Assembly: GCA_001247695.2 (NCBI GenBank)
Contig: LGRX02034702.1
Coordinates: 52,669-116,668, forward strand
Direction of reading: 5' to 3'
Source of the DNA: Cymbomonas tetramitiformis
Taxonomy: Eukaryota > Chlorophyta > Pyramimonadophyceae > Pyramimonadales > Pyramimonadaceae
DNA: 64,000 bases
Below the pieces are notes generated by a model, which was not told the DNA's origin, did not search any database, and saw only the letters and a program-made list of their open reading frames with translations. A program made the translations under genes and the position numbers. Below, in pieces: positions 30,581-42,162 of this stretch (position 1 is the first letter of the stretch; every line of letters starts with the position of its first letter).

Positions 30581-33500
30581 CCTGCGGTTGCGAATCAGCG
30601 GCCAAAGGGTGAGCAGCGGCGCTGCAGGTCGTGGGTGGGGAGGGATGCGCGAGGGTGCGCGTACGGTAGATAGGTGCATAGTGTGCACGCAAGGACCATA
30701 GGACCCAGGGACAAAGGGTGCGGGGAGGCTGCTCCGCTCCGCGCCGAATCAGGCGCGTGGCGCGTGCGGCGCTCTCCCCGGCGCTGTGCCTTATCCTGCT
30801 TCATCTGCGGTTGCGAATCAGCGGCCAAAGGGTGAGCAGCGGCGCTGCAGGTCGTGGGTGGGGAGGGATGCGCGAGGGTGCGCGTACGGTAGATAGGTGC
30901 ATAGTGTGCACGCAAGGACCATAGGACCCAGGGACAAAGGGTGCGGGGAGGCTGCTCCGCTCCGCGCCGAATCAGGCGCGTGGCGCGTGCGGCGCTCTCC
31001 CCGGCGCTGTGCCTTATGCTGCTTCATCTGCGGTTGCGAATCAGCGGCCAAAGGGTGAGCAGCGGCGCTGCAGGTCGTGGGTGGGGAGGGATGCGCGAGG
31101 GTGCGCGTACGGTAGATAGGTGCATAGTGTGCACGCAAGGACCATAGGACCCAGGGACAAAGGGTGCGGGGAGGCTGCTCCGCTCCGCGCCGAATCAGGC
31201 GCGTGGCGCGTGCGGCACTCTCCCCGGCGCCGTGCCTTATGCTGCTTCATCTGCGGTTGCGAATCAGCGGCCAAAGGGTGAGCAGCGGCGCTGCAGGTCG
31301 TGGGTGGGGAGGGATGCGCGAGGGTGGGTGTACGGTAGATAGGTGCATAGTGTGCACGCAAGGACCATAGGACCCAGGGACAAAGGGTGCGGGGAGGCTG
31401 CTCCGCTCCGCGCCGAATCAGGCGCGTGGCGCGTGCAGCGCTCTCCCCGGCGCTGTGCCTTATGCTGCTTCATCTGCGGTTGCGAATCAGCGGCCAAAGG
31501 GTGAGCAGCGGCGCTGCAGGTCGTGGGTGGGGAGGGATGCGCGAGGGTGTGTGTACGGTAGATAGGTGCATAGTGTGCACGCAAGGACCATAGGACCCAG
31601 GGACAAAGCGTGCGGGGAGGCTGCTCCGCTCCGCGCCGAATCAGGCGCGTGGCGCGTGCGGCACTCTCCCCGGCGCTGTGCCTTATGCTGCTTCATCTGC
31701 GGTTGCGAATCAGCGGCCAAAGGGTGAGCAGCGGCCAAAGAGTGGCTCTCCCCGGGCCATCGACAGGGCCATGGATACCTGGCGATGTCGGTCCCGAGCT
31801 GCGCATGCTTCCACAGCCATCGAGTGTATGCCCCTGTGACAGTGTCCGTTCGCGTGTTTTTGTAGGGCCGCTCTCGCTGCTCTCTACGCACATGGCTGCT
31901 TGTAATAGTCCCCGGCGATGGCAAGTGTTTCATATGGTCGCTAGCAGCGGCAACTACCGGCCAGTTTAGTGAGCAGGCCTTGAAGGGAACTGTGGCCGCG
32001 ATGGCCAAGTCTGTGGGTTGGGGCTCTACCCAGACGGGCATTACTCCTCAACAAACGAAATATTTGTGTGACCAACACCGGTGTCATTGGGGCTACCTGG
32101 TGAACAACACCCTGACAGTCTATGCGGAACGAGTACACAGCACGGTTCTGGTGTTGAGACTTTCGCGCGGCGGGACTCATGTTGACCTATATAGGCGAAG
32201 GGATAGTTCGTCCTGCTTGCATAGACTTGTCGACTTGCATGGTTACGGCATTGCAGTGGAGTGGGTTCTGCCCACGCCCACGGGCACTTTTGTTGACCTG
32301 ACGTGAGCGCACACCATGTGATACACTACGCCTGCGTGTTTCCAGGATACGAGTCCTCTCTTCTGGCACGTGATTTTAAACGGCACTATCAAAGACTTCG
32401 TGTATAGGATTAACAGCAAGCTTCGTTAGCGCGGTTGTCATAGAAGCATAGTAGTTACCGTCTACCATCGTGGCGTGCCGGATAATCATGAATACGTATG
32501 CTGCAGACGATGTTCCTATGTAGTATCGTAAAATGAAAGTTATTATCCAGTGCGCTATGCCCTGGGCCTGTGGCCTCTGCTCAAACCAGTTCGTCCGTCC
32601 TAAGTTTCATATAATCATGTTTCCTGTGTTTCTCTTTCCTCCCTCGTTGCATGTGGGCCTGTGGCCTCTGCTCAAACCAGTCCGTCTGTCGTAAGTTTCA
32701 TATCATGCTTCATCTGCGGTTGCGAATCAGCGGCCAAAGGGTGAGCAGCGGCGCTGCAGGTCGTGGGTGGGGAGGGATGCGCGAGGGTGCGCGTACGGTA
32801 GATATGTGCATAGTGTGCACGCAAGGACCATAGGACCCAGGGACAAAGGGTGCGGGGAGGCTGCTCCACTCCGCGCCGAATCAGGCGCGTGGCGCGTGCG
32901 GCGCTCTCCCCGGCGCTGTGCCTTATGCTGCTTCATCTGCGGTTGCGAATCAGCGGCCAAAGGGTGAGCAGCGGCCAAAGAGTGGCTCTCCCCGGGCCAT
33001 CGACAGGGCCATGGATACCTGGCGATGTCGGTCCCGAGCTGCGCATGCTTCCACAACCATCGAGTGTATGCCCCTGTGACAGTGTCCGTTCGCGTGTTTT
33101 TGTAGGGCCGCTCTCGCTGCTCTCTACGCACATGGCTGCTTGTAAAAGTCCCCGGCGATGGCAAGTGTTTCATATGGTCGCTAGCAGCGGCAACTACCGG
33201 CCAGTTTAGTGAGCAGGCCTTGAAGGGAACTGTGGCCGCGATGGCCAAGTCTGTGGGTTGGGGCTCTACCCAGACGGGCATTACTCCTCAACAAAAGAAA
33301 TATTTGTGTGACCAACACCGGTGTCATTGGGGCTACCTGGTGAACAACACCCTGACAGTCTATGCGGAACGAGTACACAGCACGGTTCTGGTGTTGAGAC
33401 TTTCGCGCGGCGGGACTCATGTTGACCTAAGTATATAGGCGAAGGGATAGTTCGTCCTGCTTGCATAGACTTGTCGACTTGCATGGTTACGGCATTGCAG

Positions 33501-34500
33501 TGGAGTGGGTTCTGCCCACGCCCACGGGCACTTTTGTTGACCTGACGTGAGCGCACACCATGTGATACACTACGCCTGCGTGTTTCCAGGATACGAGTCC
33601 TCTCTTCTGGCACGTGATTTTAAACGGCACTATCAAAGACTTCGTGTATAGGATTAACAGCAAGCTTCGTTAGCGCGGTTGTCATAGAAGCATAGTAGTT
33701 ACCGTCTACCATCGTGGCGTGCCGGAAAATCATGAATACGTATGCTGCAGACGATGTTACTATGTAGTATCGTAAAATGAAAGTTATTATCCAGTGCGCT
33801 ATGCCCTGGGCCTGTGGCCTCTGCTCAAACCAGTCCGTCCGTCCTAAGTTTCATAGAATCATGTTTCCTGTGTTTCTCTTTCCTCCCTCGTTGCATGTGG
33901 GCCTGTGGCCTCTGCTCAAACCAGTCCGTCTGTCGTAAGTTTCATATCATGCTTCCTACGGTTGCGAATCGGCGGCCAAAGGGTGAGCAGCGGCGCTGCA
34001 GGTCGTGGGTGGGGAGGGATGCGCGAGGGTGCGCGTACGGTAGATAGGTGCATAGTGTGCACGCAAGGACCATAGGACCCAGGGACAAAGGGTGCGGGGA
34101 GGCTGCTCCGCTCCGCGCCGAATCAGGCGCGTGGCGCGTGCGGCGCTCCCCCCGGCGCTGTGCCTTATCCTGCTTCATCTGCGGTTGCGAATCAGCGGCC
34201 AAAGGGTGAGCAGCGGCGCTGCAGGTCGTGGGTGGGGAGGGATGCGCGAGGGTGCGCGTACGGTAGATAGGTGCATAGTGTGCACGCAAGGACCATAGGA
34301 CCCAGGGACCAAGGGTGCGGGGAGGCTGCTCCGCTCCGCGCCGAATCTGGCGCGTGGCGCGTGCGGCGCTCTCCCCGGCGCTGTGCCTTGTGCTGCTTCA
34401 TCTGCGGTTGCGAATCAGCGGCCAAAGAGTGGGCAGCGGCGCCGCGAGTGGTGGGTGGGGAGGGATGGGGGAGGGTGCGCGTACGGTAGATAGGTGCATA
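30581..34500. repeat. 223-bp tandem array with 1.24-kb higher-order duplication
   Basis: Five near-perfect 223-bp units run from about 30581 to 31695. A 1017-bp spacer then alternates with single units: 31487 corresponds to 32727, a 1240-bp duplication, and further units lie at 33940-34500. The unit contains GTGCACGCAAGGACCATAGG, a GC-rich CTCCGCTCCGCGCCGAATC block and TGCGGTTGCGAATCAGCGG. 223 is not a multiple of 3; the many 60-184 aa ORFs here are by-products. The last degenerate unit runs into the transposase start, so the array may act as its upstream region. Confidence 0.9.
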
Positions 34501-37500
34501 GCTGCACGTGCCAAACGGCGCAGCTCCCAACCGCGTGTGATAACCGGCACGTGACCGACGCCCGCCTACTGGAGTTGGCGCAACGCGCTTACCGTGACAT
34601 CAAGCGCCCAAGCATTCGCTCCATCTTCACCCCCGACGACTTGTGCACGCTGGGCATACCTGATCAGGTAGGGCGCGCCGGAAAGGATTACAAGGGAAGG
34701 ATTGACGTGCTCATAGGCCGCATGCAATCTCTGGGAGTTCAGTTTGATCAAAGGCACCGGGTCATTGCCATCTCCGCTGGCCACCAGATGGAGGCGGCCC
34801 CAGTGTTTGTGGAAACAGCGGATGATGATTCTCAGCAGGCGAGGATACCCAACAAGAGAATGCGGTATACCCTGGTGGGAGGAGCCGGCGCAGATGGGAA
34901 TGATACGAACCACGACCTGGCGGACGCACAGGCCGTGGGATATATGGGATTGAGTCATTGCGAGGAAGGGGGGTCGTCAGATGCCCCCACCCCAGCCGAA
35001 AATGCATACTGGGAGGAGGTGTTGGATTTGCCGGACATCCCGGAAGAAGACATCGTGGAGGAGACGGACGAAGGTGGTGATGCGGAGGCGGACCTCCTCT
35101 CCATCCCGGACTTTCTTTACGATGTACGCCCTGCCGCACCTTGCACACTGGCGGAACACTGGTCTCACTGCCCTGCTCGGACAGGACGTGGAAACGCCTG
35201 TGCGTCTTTCTGATACATCATGTAGTGCGTATTGTAGCATGTACGTCATGCAACATGCGCAGGGGCATGCAGCGCATGCAGAATATGCACAGAAACTAAG
35301 CCAGGATGGGACGGCCACTCGCAGGAACTAGCTGCAAAGGCGGGCATGGAAATCGAGGTGGAAGAGGCGGCCGCCATGCTGCTGGCTCATCACGCAGAGG
35401 TGACGGTGTACGCGCCGGTGCCGGCGAAACAGGTGACGGTGGACCCTCCGGAGGCAGGGAAAGCGGTGACGGTAGACGCGCCGGAGCCAGCGAAAGTGGT
35501 GACATTGGACGCGCCAGAGTCGGCCGAACTCAGTCCCAAAAAGATGGATCCGCTTCTAACGCATGGGCAGGCGAGCCCCCACGGAGTGACGCTGCAGGAA
35601 GCTGTATGGTATTTGCTGGACATGAAACGGCGGCAGCAGTGGACAGACGCGCACTTCAACACGTTCATGAAAATCTTGAAGATGCTGCTGGGTGAAGCAA
35701 ACACCAATTTACCGGGGTCGCTCTGGCACATGCTACGCCTGATTGGTGCCGAGACCGTGTGGGACTACGCATTGCATGTGTGTCCGAAGTATCACAGAAC
35801 GTTTCCAGCAGAGACCAAGAAACCAGCGCAGGAGAAATGCGGGGTTCCCATCGCGTGGGATGCGGCGGGAGTGCCGGTCGGGTGGTGCGAGGAGGAGAGA
35901 TACAGTGTGACACGTACGGCGCGGGGTGAGGTGTACCGCCCGCAGGAGTACTATTTCTACTTCCCGGTGAAACGGCTAGTCCGACGCTGGATGCGCAATG
36001 CGAAGTTTGCAAAGATGCGTGCTGATACGCAGGCGAGAGCGCCTACAAACGCATGCGTCATGACCAGCCCGCACGTGGCGCGGATCAACGAGCACAGCAC
36101 GGTTGGGGGCCGGCTGCTGCAGGAAACAGAAAGCACGGATCCCATGAAACCTGGAATGGTTCGGGCTGGAATGGCTGTGGAATACGGAGAGGATGACGCA
36201 CGGGCGAAGAAGCACGACAAACAGTGAGTCCAGCCGACACCCAGCACTCCTACTACAACCAAGCCCCCCCCCTCCCCTTGATGTATGTTGAATGAAATGG
36301 CTGACCTGAACAGCGCTATGGTGCAAACGATGCGTTGCACGTGAGGGTGGGGACACACCACCGGGCGTAATGGTGGGAATGTGGCGCGCACGGTGCAGGG
36401 GATGGTCCACGAGGTTCGGAGCGATGCGGAGCGCGGACCTGCACCCTCGGGTACACGCCGCCACAATCTGCAACTCGAACCGTTGCGATGTGCCTTGTTA
36501 CTAGAATAAGGCTAACCAGTGTAACGCATGCAGGTGGTCCCCTGCTGCTGGTCTGCTTCTGCAGTGTAGGCGTATGCAAGGTGCACTGCGTCCCGCCTTG
36601 CGTGCCGTAGGTTGTACACCTGCTAGCGTGTCTGGCTGTGAAGGCTTCCCGGTGATTGAGGAAGGGAGGACTGACGGTGCATCCATGCGGGTGTTCGCAG
36701 GATCGGGTTAGGATGGAATTTACCGGGCTCGTAATTGTGGTTCCGGGCCCTAGGCAGCACTGGAAGAACAATGACGTGATCCAAGAGCGCCTCGTGAAGG
36801 AGCTCAAGGAGTTACGCGACGGGCACGCTGACGACAAAGGCACGCCGTTCCGAGTATACGATGGTTACTTTGGCAAGTGGCATGATAAGTTCAGTGTGTT
36901 TCTGGTGCTGTGCTACTGTGACACCGTTGCGCGGAACGATCTGGGAAGGTTCGCTCCGGTGGCTGCCAGACGCAACGATTACCTGAGCCTGTGGGAGGGC
37001 ACCCCCGGACCAACTGGTGGGATGTATTGCCTAGGCTATGCCAAGCCTATCGCACAAAGCTATTTACCGGACGGGGAGACGGTTCATGCCTGGGACCCGT
37101 TGGTGCTATTAACCCAGGAGGATCACGAGGAACTAGTCAAGCTAACCCAGGAGGGCGCTGATCCCATGCGGACCGGGCGCTACGGTAAGGGTCCCCTGGA
37201 GGCCCTGGAATATTTCACCGCCATGTCGGCATACGTGCTGCCTTTCATGCACTGTATGACCTTCGGTGTCGTGAAGAGTACTGTGAAGATGTTCCGCCAC
37301 AAGGTGCCCAACTGCGATGACACGTGCTACTTCAACGCCGCGCAGCTAAAGCAGCTACAGAAGAACGGCAAAGGGCTGTGTGCCCCGCACGACATGCACC
37401 GTGAGTACCAGGACGTGGTGCAATATGCAGGTAGGTGTGCTGGCAGGCATGATTGCAGGAAAGCTGTTCTTCCCATGCATGCGAGATCTACGTGCATTGT

Positions 37501-38692
37501 GTGCATGGGCCGGCCCGTTGTATGGGTCGACCATTGATTGAACAGTGTATGCATGCTGATGTCGCCCGAAACGCTTGGTTTGTTTGCAGGGAACTACACT
37601 ATGGAGGACTGGCTCAACTTCATTTTGATATTCAGCCCGCTGGTATTCATGGACGTCCTGGAGAGTCTCAACCGAGAGTTGGACAGGGCTTGGTGGAAGC
37701 TGAGGGAGGCTGTGATATATTTCATCCGGCAGGTGTGCGCCGGCACAATCGAAGACCGCGCAGAGGCTCGCGCACAAGCGGAGCTGCGTATGAGGGAGTT
37801 CGCTGTCATTATTGAGAACGAGTGCCCTATGAACATGCTGACGCTGAATCTACGCCTAGCCGTGGTACACTTGTGCAAGCAAGAGGAGAAGGTAGGCGTT
37901 GTCAGCTCCAACATCGAGCTATGGGTGGAGCGCCTGTTGGGGGAGGCGAAGGGGGTGGTGCCGGAGCCGGTGGGGGGGAAGGCCATCGATTCATGCATCG
38001 GTAACGCCTACTTGCTGAAAGACCGTGTAGATGACATGGCCCACTTGTACCCCGGGATCCGGTTCCTTCCAGACTATGTCGCGCACTCGGTGAAAGAGGA
38101 CGGCCCGGGTTTCCGCGATGACCCGGGGCTCGCGTGTCACTTCATGGATGTCGGTCATCACATCATCCGCGGTGGCGTGGCTGTATCCGCGCTAAGCGCC
38201 GATGTGGAAGGAAGGCTGCTTCCGGGCCTGGCGGCTTCCTTGCGTGCCATGCACGGTGAGCGATACGAGCTAGAACGGGACGCCTTGGACGTCCTATGTT
38301 TTCCACGAATGCGGCACGGCGACGAGGACTTCACGTCCACGATGTACACCAGGGCAGTAACCAGAATCTCCTACAACGTAGCCTTAGCATCCTCTGAAGC
38401 CGATGCATTTGAATACGGCCGCGTGGAAGCTTACTATCTGATCTGGGACCCGGCCACACATTGCGCTGTGTGCCGTCTAGCCATGGTGACGGCATACCCG
38501 ACTATCAAAAACGCGCGCATGAACAGCCGTGCCGTCTTTGTCTTGAACGAGGATGCCAAACATACCCTGCTGATGCCGGCGTCACGCCTTGAGACCAAGT
38601 GTATCTGCCACCGTCCTCCGGGATTTAAAATCCCCCTCCACGCCATCTACCTTTGGCCAGGAATGAAATCTGCACGATGCTCAAGACCTTAG
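34494..38692 (+). CDS. CACTA-2 transposase, divergent Tnp2-like, 1133 aa, 4 exons
   Basis: Model: join 34494-35123, 35325-36223, 36661-37430, 37590-38692; 3402 nt, in frame. The exon 3 acceptor at 36661 is the only one that keeps phase and is less certain. Tnp2 features: HVCPKYHRTF with a later cysteine (36th block of exon 2) followed by EYYFYFPVKRLVRRWMRN, as in the CPxC and R-x-F-P-L region; VIVVPGPR then DVIQERLVKELKELRDG, matching the family pattern with D-x-x-L...EL-x-x-LW; YVLPFMHCMTFGVVKS (D-x-MH region); DUF4218-like PMNMLTLNLRLAVVHLCKQ and SSNIELWVERLLG. A repeated VTVDAPEPAK-type sequence lies near the start of exon 2. The first exon begins inside the tandem array, so the start is uncertain. 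Intact and therefore possibly active. Confidence 0.7.
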
Positions 38693-39271
38693 CAGCGGCA
38701 AGCTAGAAACCAGCAGCATGCGTCTTTCCTTCCTTTCTCCTTATTGCTTCTAGTGTGACCTTACTTGCAAAGCCCAGGACGGGGCCGGGACTTGCCAAGC
38801 CACATACTTACCTACCTAGCATATCTGGTAACAGTTATGTAACATTCCATTCCTGATTGCCACGTGCATTAATCTTGCACACGTGTCCGTATCACAGTGC
38901 ATCCTGCCTGCCACGTGTCCAACCGTGGTCATACCGTGGTAAATTTACCGGTCATATGTGGTAATTTTACCATTGGGGGTCAATTTACCGGTCATATGTG
39001 GTAATTTTACCATTGGGGGTCAATTTACCGGTCGTAGGGGGGTACCATGGTAAATTATATACAGCAATGGTAAACAATAATATATAATTACCGCGCTATA
39101 AGTAAATGTGGTAAAATCGTGTTAGAAAAGTGCCACGTTACCAATAGGAAATTACCCACGGGATTTATATCGCCACTATTAGTGTAATGGTGGTAAAACA
39201 CCAATTTACCACAATTTACCACCAGTTTACCACCAGTTTACCACATTTTACCACGTTTATTTCTCAGTGTG
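38693..39271. repeat. CACTA-2 3' region and right subterminal repeats (TTTACC)
   Basis: After the stop, about 230 bp without features. From about 38930 there are many TTTACC copies, including a 40-bp direct duplication with CAATTTACCGGTCATATGTGG near 38971 and 39011. Ends TTCTCAGTGTG. Confidence 0.85.
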
Positions 39272-39414
39272 TTACACTTAAGATAACATAAGAAGTCAAG
39301 TTAGATTGAGTGTCCTCGGCTTAAGCCGGAAACCCTAAACCTGTGACAGCCGTACTGTACGGAGTACTAGTACAGACAGAGGACTGTGACACACACGGGG
39401 TGTCACATCCAGCA
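39272..39414 (-). mobile_element. Gag-C 5' LTR, right part
   Basis: Continues the LTR begun at 28438-28489. Ends GTGTCACATCCAGCA, followed by the target duplication GTGTG. Confidence 0.9.
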
Positions 39415-39419
39415 GTGTG

Positions 39420-39937
39420 TTTGTGGAAAGCCACCTTCTTCGAAGGCTTCCCACGGAAGTTCTGCGGGAAGTTGCCGTGCTCGGGAAGAGGCGTCGCAGC
39501 GAAGCGGTTGCCGTCACCATGCCCACCTCGGCCGATGGCGTTCTTCTTGTCGTTGCGGGTCGTGAAACCCTTGGTGTCGTCGATCCGGCTGTGAAGGGCC
39601 TTGATCTCCTTCTTCACGTCGAAAAGCTGGTCACGGAGCTCGCTGAAGACGGTCTTGAAGTCCTCGTCGTCGTGCCGTCCAGTCAGGGCGAGGGCGGAGT
39701 ACTTCCGCGCAGCAGCCGGGACCGTCGTGCCGTCCCGTTTTGTGCGTAGCACTCACGGGTCCATTGCTGAATGGTGGCAAGGGACTCCGCCGCACGCTGG
39801 TCGTGCAACAGGAGCCGGTTGACAACCGGTGCAAAGAAAACCGGTTCGAGGGACTTGATGAACAGGGACTTGACCTCCATGTCGTCGAGGGTGCTCTTCC
39901 GCCGAGCAGACCGAAGAGCGGCGTTGAAGGCGGCGAT
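39420..39937 (-). pseudogene. Gag-B gag, middle part (broken)
   Basis: Minus strand: IAAFNAALRSARR, MEVKSLFIKSLEPVFFAPVV, LLLHDQRAAESLATIQQW, then a frameshift near 39745, a predicted coiled region VFSELRDQLFDVKKEIKALH and KKVAFHKH before the Gag-C insertion. It continues at 25384. It matches the corresponding Gag-D part (SLFIKALDATFYQPV, LLLHDQRAAHDLLTIQQW). Confidence 0.8.
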
Positions 39938-39938
39938 A

Positions 39939-40993
39939 CTGTGCTTACACTACGTTGACTTTAACCCCTCACGAGGTCATCAATAGTTTGTTTTTCTTAA
40001 TAGTGTTTTTAGGCCATCGTGAATTATTTAGTTGTTTCCCTATTTTCTTCTCCACGATTTTCCCGGTAGAGAATTATTTAATTTCCATACTATTGACTAT
40101 TTATATTGCTCGCATTGAGAGCGGCCGACTTAGTTAATATTTCCACTATCCATTTGTTGCACACCGACATTTAATAGCATTATGTATATCAGCACGATCC
40201 ATTCGTTGCACGCCGATGTGTAATAACGGTATTAGTTTGATCGAGTTCGAAGGCCGAAATTCAATTTGGTGGAGCTAAGGTTATACTGAGGGTTCGAAAT
40301 GGTAGATACATGTCGTTTATCTATCTGTTTTTGAAACACTTATTAAGATAAACAATTTTGGAGGTTTACAACTTTACATACAATACCCCAAAATAACTTG
40401 TGGCGCTCGAGGAACCAGCTGCGCTTGGAACGAGTTGGAACGAAACCCACCGCAAGTCAAAGTGTTCCGAACCGTGTGACACAGTACTAGCTAGAGGGAA
40501 AGAATGTATTCCAATCGAGAGATTCTGCGATCTGCACACTTATTGGCTACCGGTTGTAGCCAACGTATATATACAGTAATCACTCACCTTTAAGAAAACA
40601 GCAAATTCACGCCAGCGTACTTTTACATAGAGTTTTTAAATATGGGGGTGATGTATTAAATATGACGGAGTTTGGAAAAACGCTGGCTGTTTCCTTAACG
40701 TCGAGTTTCCTTAACGGTGAGTGATTACTGTACCACTTGTCCACGATCGATCGCTTATTTTTGCGGCTATTTGCCTTCAAACAGCGTCTTTCGAGGATAA
40801 TCATTTATTTTTCTGAACTATTCATTATTCCTTTTTACACAGAAGGGGGGTCCGATGTAATTAACATAATTACTATTCCACTATTGATCGCTTGTTCGTC
40901 TGTCGGAATTATTTAGTTTCCATAAATTGTCGATCGATAACGTTTTTTGACAGGAATAATTAATTTCATCGAAAGTCAATAGCGTAAGCACAG
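39939..40993. mobile_element. TA-flanked MITE (Tc1/mariner-like)
   Basis: 1055 bp, termini CTGTGCTTAC and GTAAGCACAG followed by CTA and TTGACTTT on both sides, TSD TA at 39937-39938 and 40994-40995. AT-rich, non-coding. Removing it joins Gag-B DPSRT to IAAFNAAL in frame. Confidence 0.8.
40574..40730. mobile_element. Nested 157-bp TA-flanked MITE
   Basis: Terminal repeat CAGTAATCACTCACC at 40574 and its inverse ending 40730, TSD TA at 40572-40573 and 40731-40732. Sits inside the larger MITE. The right end repeats GTTTCCTTAACG twice. Confidence 0.75.
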
Positions 40994-40995
40994 TA

Positions 40996-41588
40996 GTCCG
41001 CGACGGGTCGAACTGGGTGATCTTGATGGCCACAAGGTGTGCGGTGCCCTGAAAGGGTCCGCCGGAATCCAGAAGCATTCTGGCGATCTCCAACGACACC
41101 CGTTTCCCATCAAACGGGTGTGCCTCCGCCGAAGACTCCATCCAGTCTGCCGCGGGCGACACCGGAGCGATAATGTACTCTAGTGTCGAAAACAGTAGCT
41201 TGTTCGCCTCGGCGCGAACGGGCAGCGTGGCATCTTCCAGGTCGAACAGAGAAGAAAACGCGGCCTCCTCAGTGAGGAAAATGTCCCGTAGCACCAAAAC
41301 CAGACGGGCGAAAACGGAGCTGACGTTCGATTCCGTACCATCAAAACGTCCATGTTTGTCGTCGCACACCTTCTTGATGACGAGCTTGGCGGTACGCTCG
41401 TCGAAGGATTCCTTCGCCAGACGTCTGACCGCGTCGAGGAACATAGCCCCCGCCGTTTGGGCAGCCGGCGCAGCCGCAACCGTAGTAGGAGTGGCTGGTG
41501 TAGTCGCATGTCTGGCTGCGGCATCGTCGAAAATGGTAACTAGGGAGCGGCGTGCGGCCGCAGTGTGAGATCTCGTAGAAGTGCCCAT
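40996..41588 (-). pseudogene. Gag-B gag, N-terminal part
   Basis: Starts MGTSTRSHTAAARRSLVTIF, as in Gag-D and Gag-E. Then FLDAVRRLAKESFDERTAK, GRFDGTESNVSSVFARL, FDLEDATLPVRAEANKLLFS, PAADWMESSAEAHPFDGKRV, all shared with Gag-D. Open until the MITE insertion after DPSRT. Confidence 0.85.
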
Positions 41589-41979
41589 GATGAAACGACT
41601 ACAAAGATAGGGTGAGGTGAATTATGCGAGGTGAGGCTAACGGTTTTTGGCGACGGCTTGCGAGTCGTGGCGGGTCGTCGAGGATAAATCGGGGAAACAA
41701 CAAATAATACGCGGTCGTGTGGGACGAAAGGAAGTGATCAATGCCGGACGGTGTACTAGTGACCAGAAACAACAAAATCCAGTCCAACGATACTGCACGG
41801 AAAATAAGATGCCATAACGATAATAATCATGTCCAATCAACCGCGCGTCCGTAACTGAGCCATACCGCCCACACCGAAAACCTCTCTAACGCGGGTCCCT
41901 CACCCCATCTCAAGCGTCGGTGTTTAGCCAATCATGGCCAATGTCGCAGTGTAAAATAAAGAGTGCGTGGGACCAAACC
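41589..41979 (-). other. Gag-B 5' leader
   Basis: Leader with the family block CATCTCAAGCGTCGGTGTTTAG (first 20 bases count here) near 41912-41935 and AGCCATACCGCCC near 41857. At the LTR junction GGTTTGGTCCCACGC, minus strand. Confidence 0.6.
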
Positions 41980-42157
41980 TGCTGAATATATCAGCTGGAC
42001 TGTATATTCGGTGAGTCAGATAATCAGAATAGTAAGGGTCTCGAATATAACGAAGTCTTCCCGTTATATGTTCGGGGTCTAGGCTCTAGGGTTCCGGGAC
42101 CGGTGACAGTCATACACCCTAACTATAGGAATAGCAGTCAGGGTGTCACTTCCAGCA
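41980..42157 (-). mobile_element. Gag-B 5' LTR
   Basis: 178 bp, TGCTGAATATATCAGC to CACTTCCAGCA, followed by the 5-bp duplication AACAT. Confidence 0.9.
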
Positions 42158-42162
42158 AACAT

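Larger units (their letters stand above)
28490..39271 (+). mobile_element. CACTA-2 (divergent CACTA-like transposon)
   Basis: 10,782 bp in the 5' LTR of Gag-C. Terminal inverted repeat CACACTGAGAA, TSD TTA at 28487-28489 and 39272-39274. Subterminal repeats are based on GGTAAA, a motif unrelated to those of CACTA-1 and CACTA-3. Contents: tandem arrays on the left, then a four-exon Tnp2-like transposase gene. No minus-strand accessory gene was found, unlike the other two elements. Nearly identical host LTR halves suggest a recent insertion. Confidence 0.85.
25390..39414 (-). mobile_element. Gag-C: gag-only LTR element containing CACTA-2
   Basis: TSD GTGTG at 25385-25389 and 39415-39419, inside the Gag-B coding region. 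3' LTR 25390-25577; 5' LTR 28438-28489 plus 39272-39414, split by CACTA-2. LTRs start TGGGATATATAG and end CATCCAGCA; by eye they differ by one substitution and a 4-bp deletion (CCAG) at the 3' LTR end, so the insertion is young. About 3.2 kb without CACTA-2. It encodes gag only. Confidence 0.9.
12473..42157 (-). mobile_element. Gag-B: gag-only LTR element, expanded to 29.7 kb by nested insertions
   Basis: Flanked by the 5-bp duplication AACAT (12468-12472 and 42158-42162). Its 3' LTR is 12473-12500 plus 23078-23220 (split by CACTA-1) and its 5' LTR is 41980-42157. Both LTRs begin TGCTGAAT and end TTCCAGCA on the plus strand and differ at about five sites plus a 7-bp indel. The only coding content is a broken gag; there is no RT, RNase H or integrase. 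Insertions inside: CACTA-1, a MITE, Gag-C with CACTA-2, and a TA-flanked MITE. Confidence 0.85.

Noticed and set aside
30581..34500. Many ORFs of 60-184 aa on both strands in the 223-bp array
   Set aside because: They recur exactly with the repeat period, shift frame between units and have no homology; they come from a GC-rich repeat with few stops.
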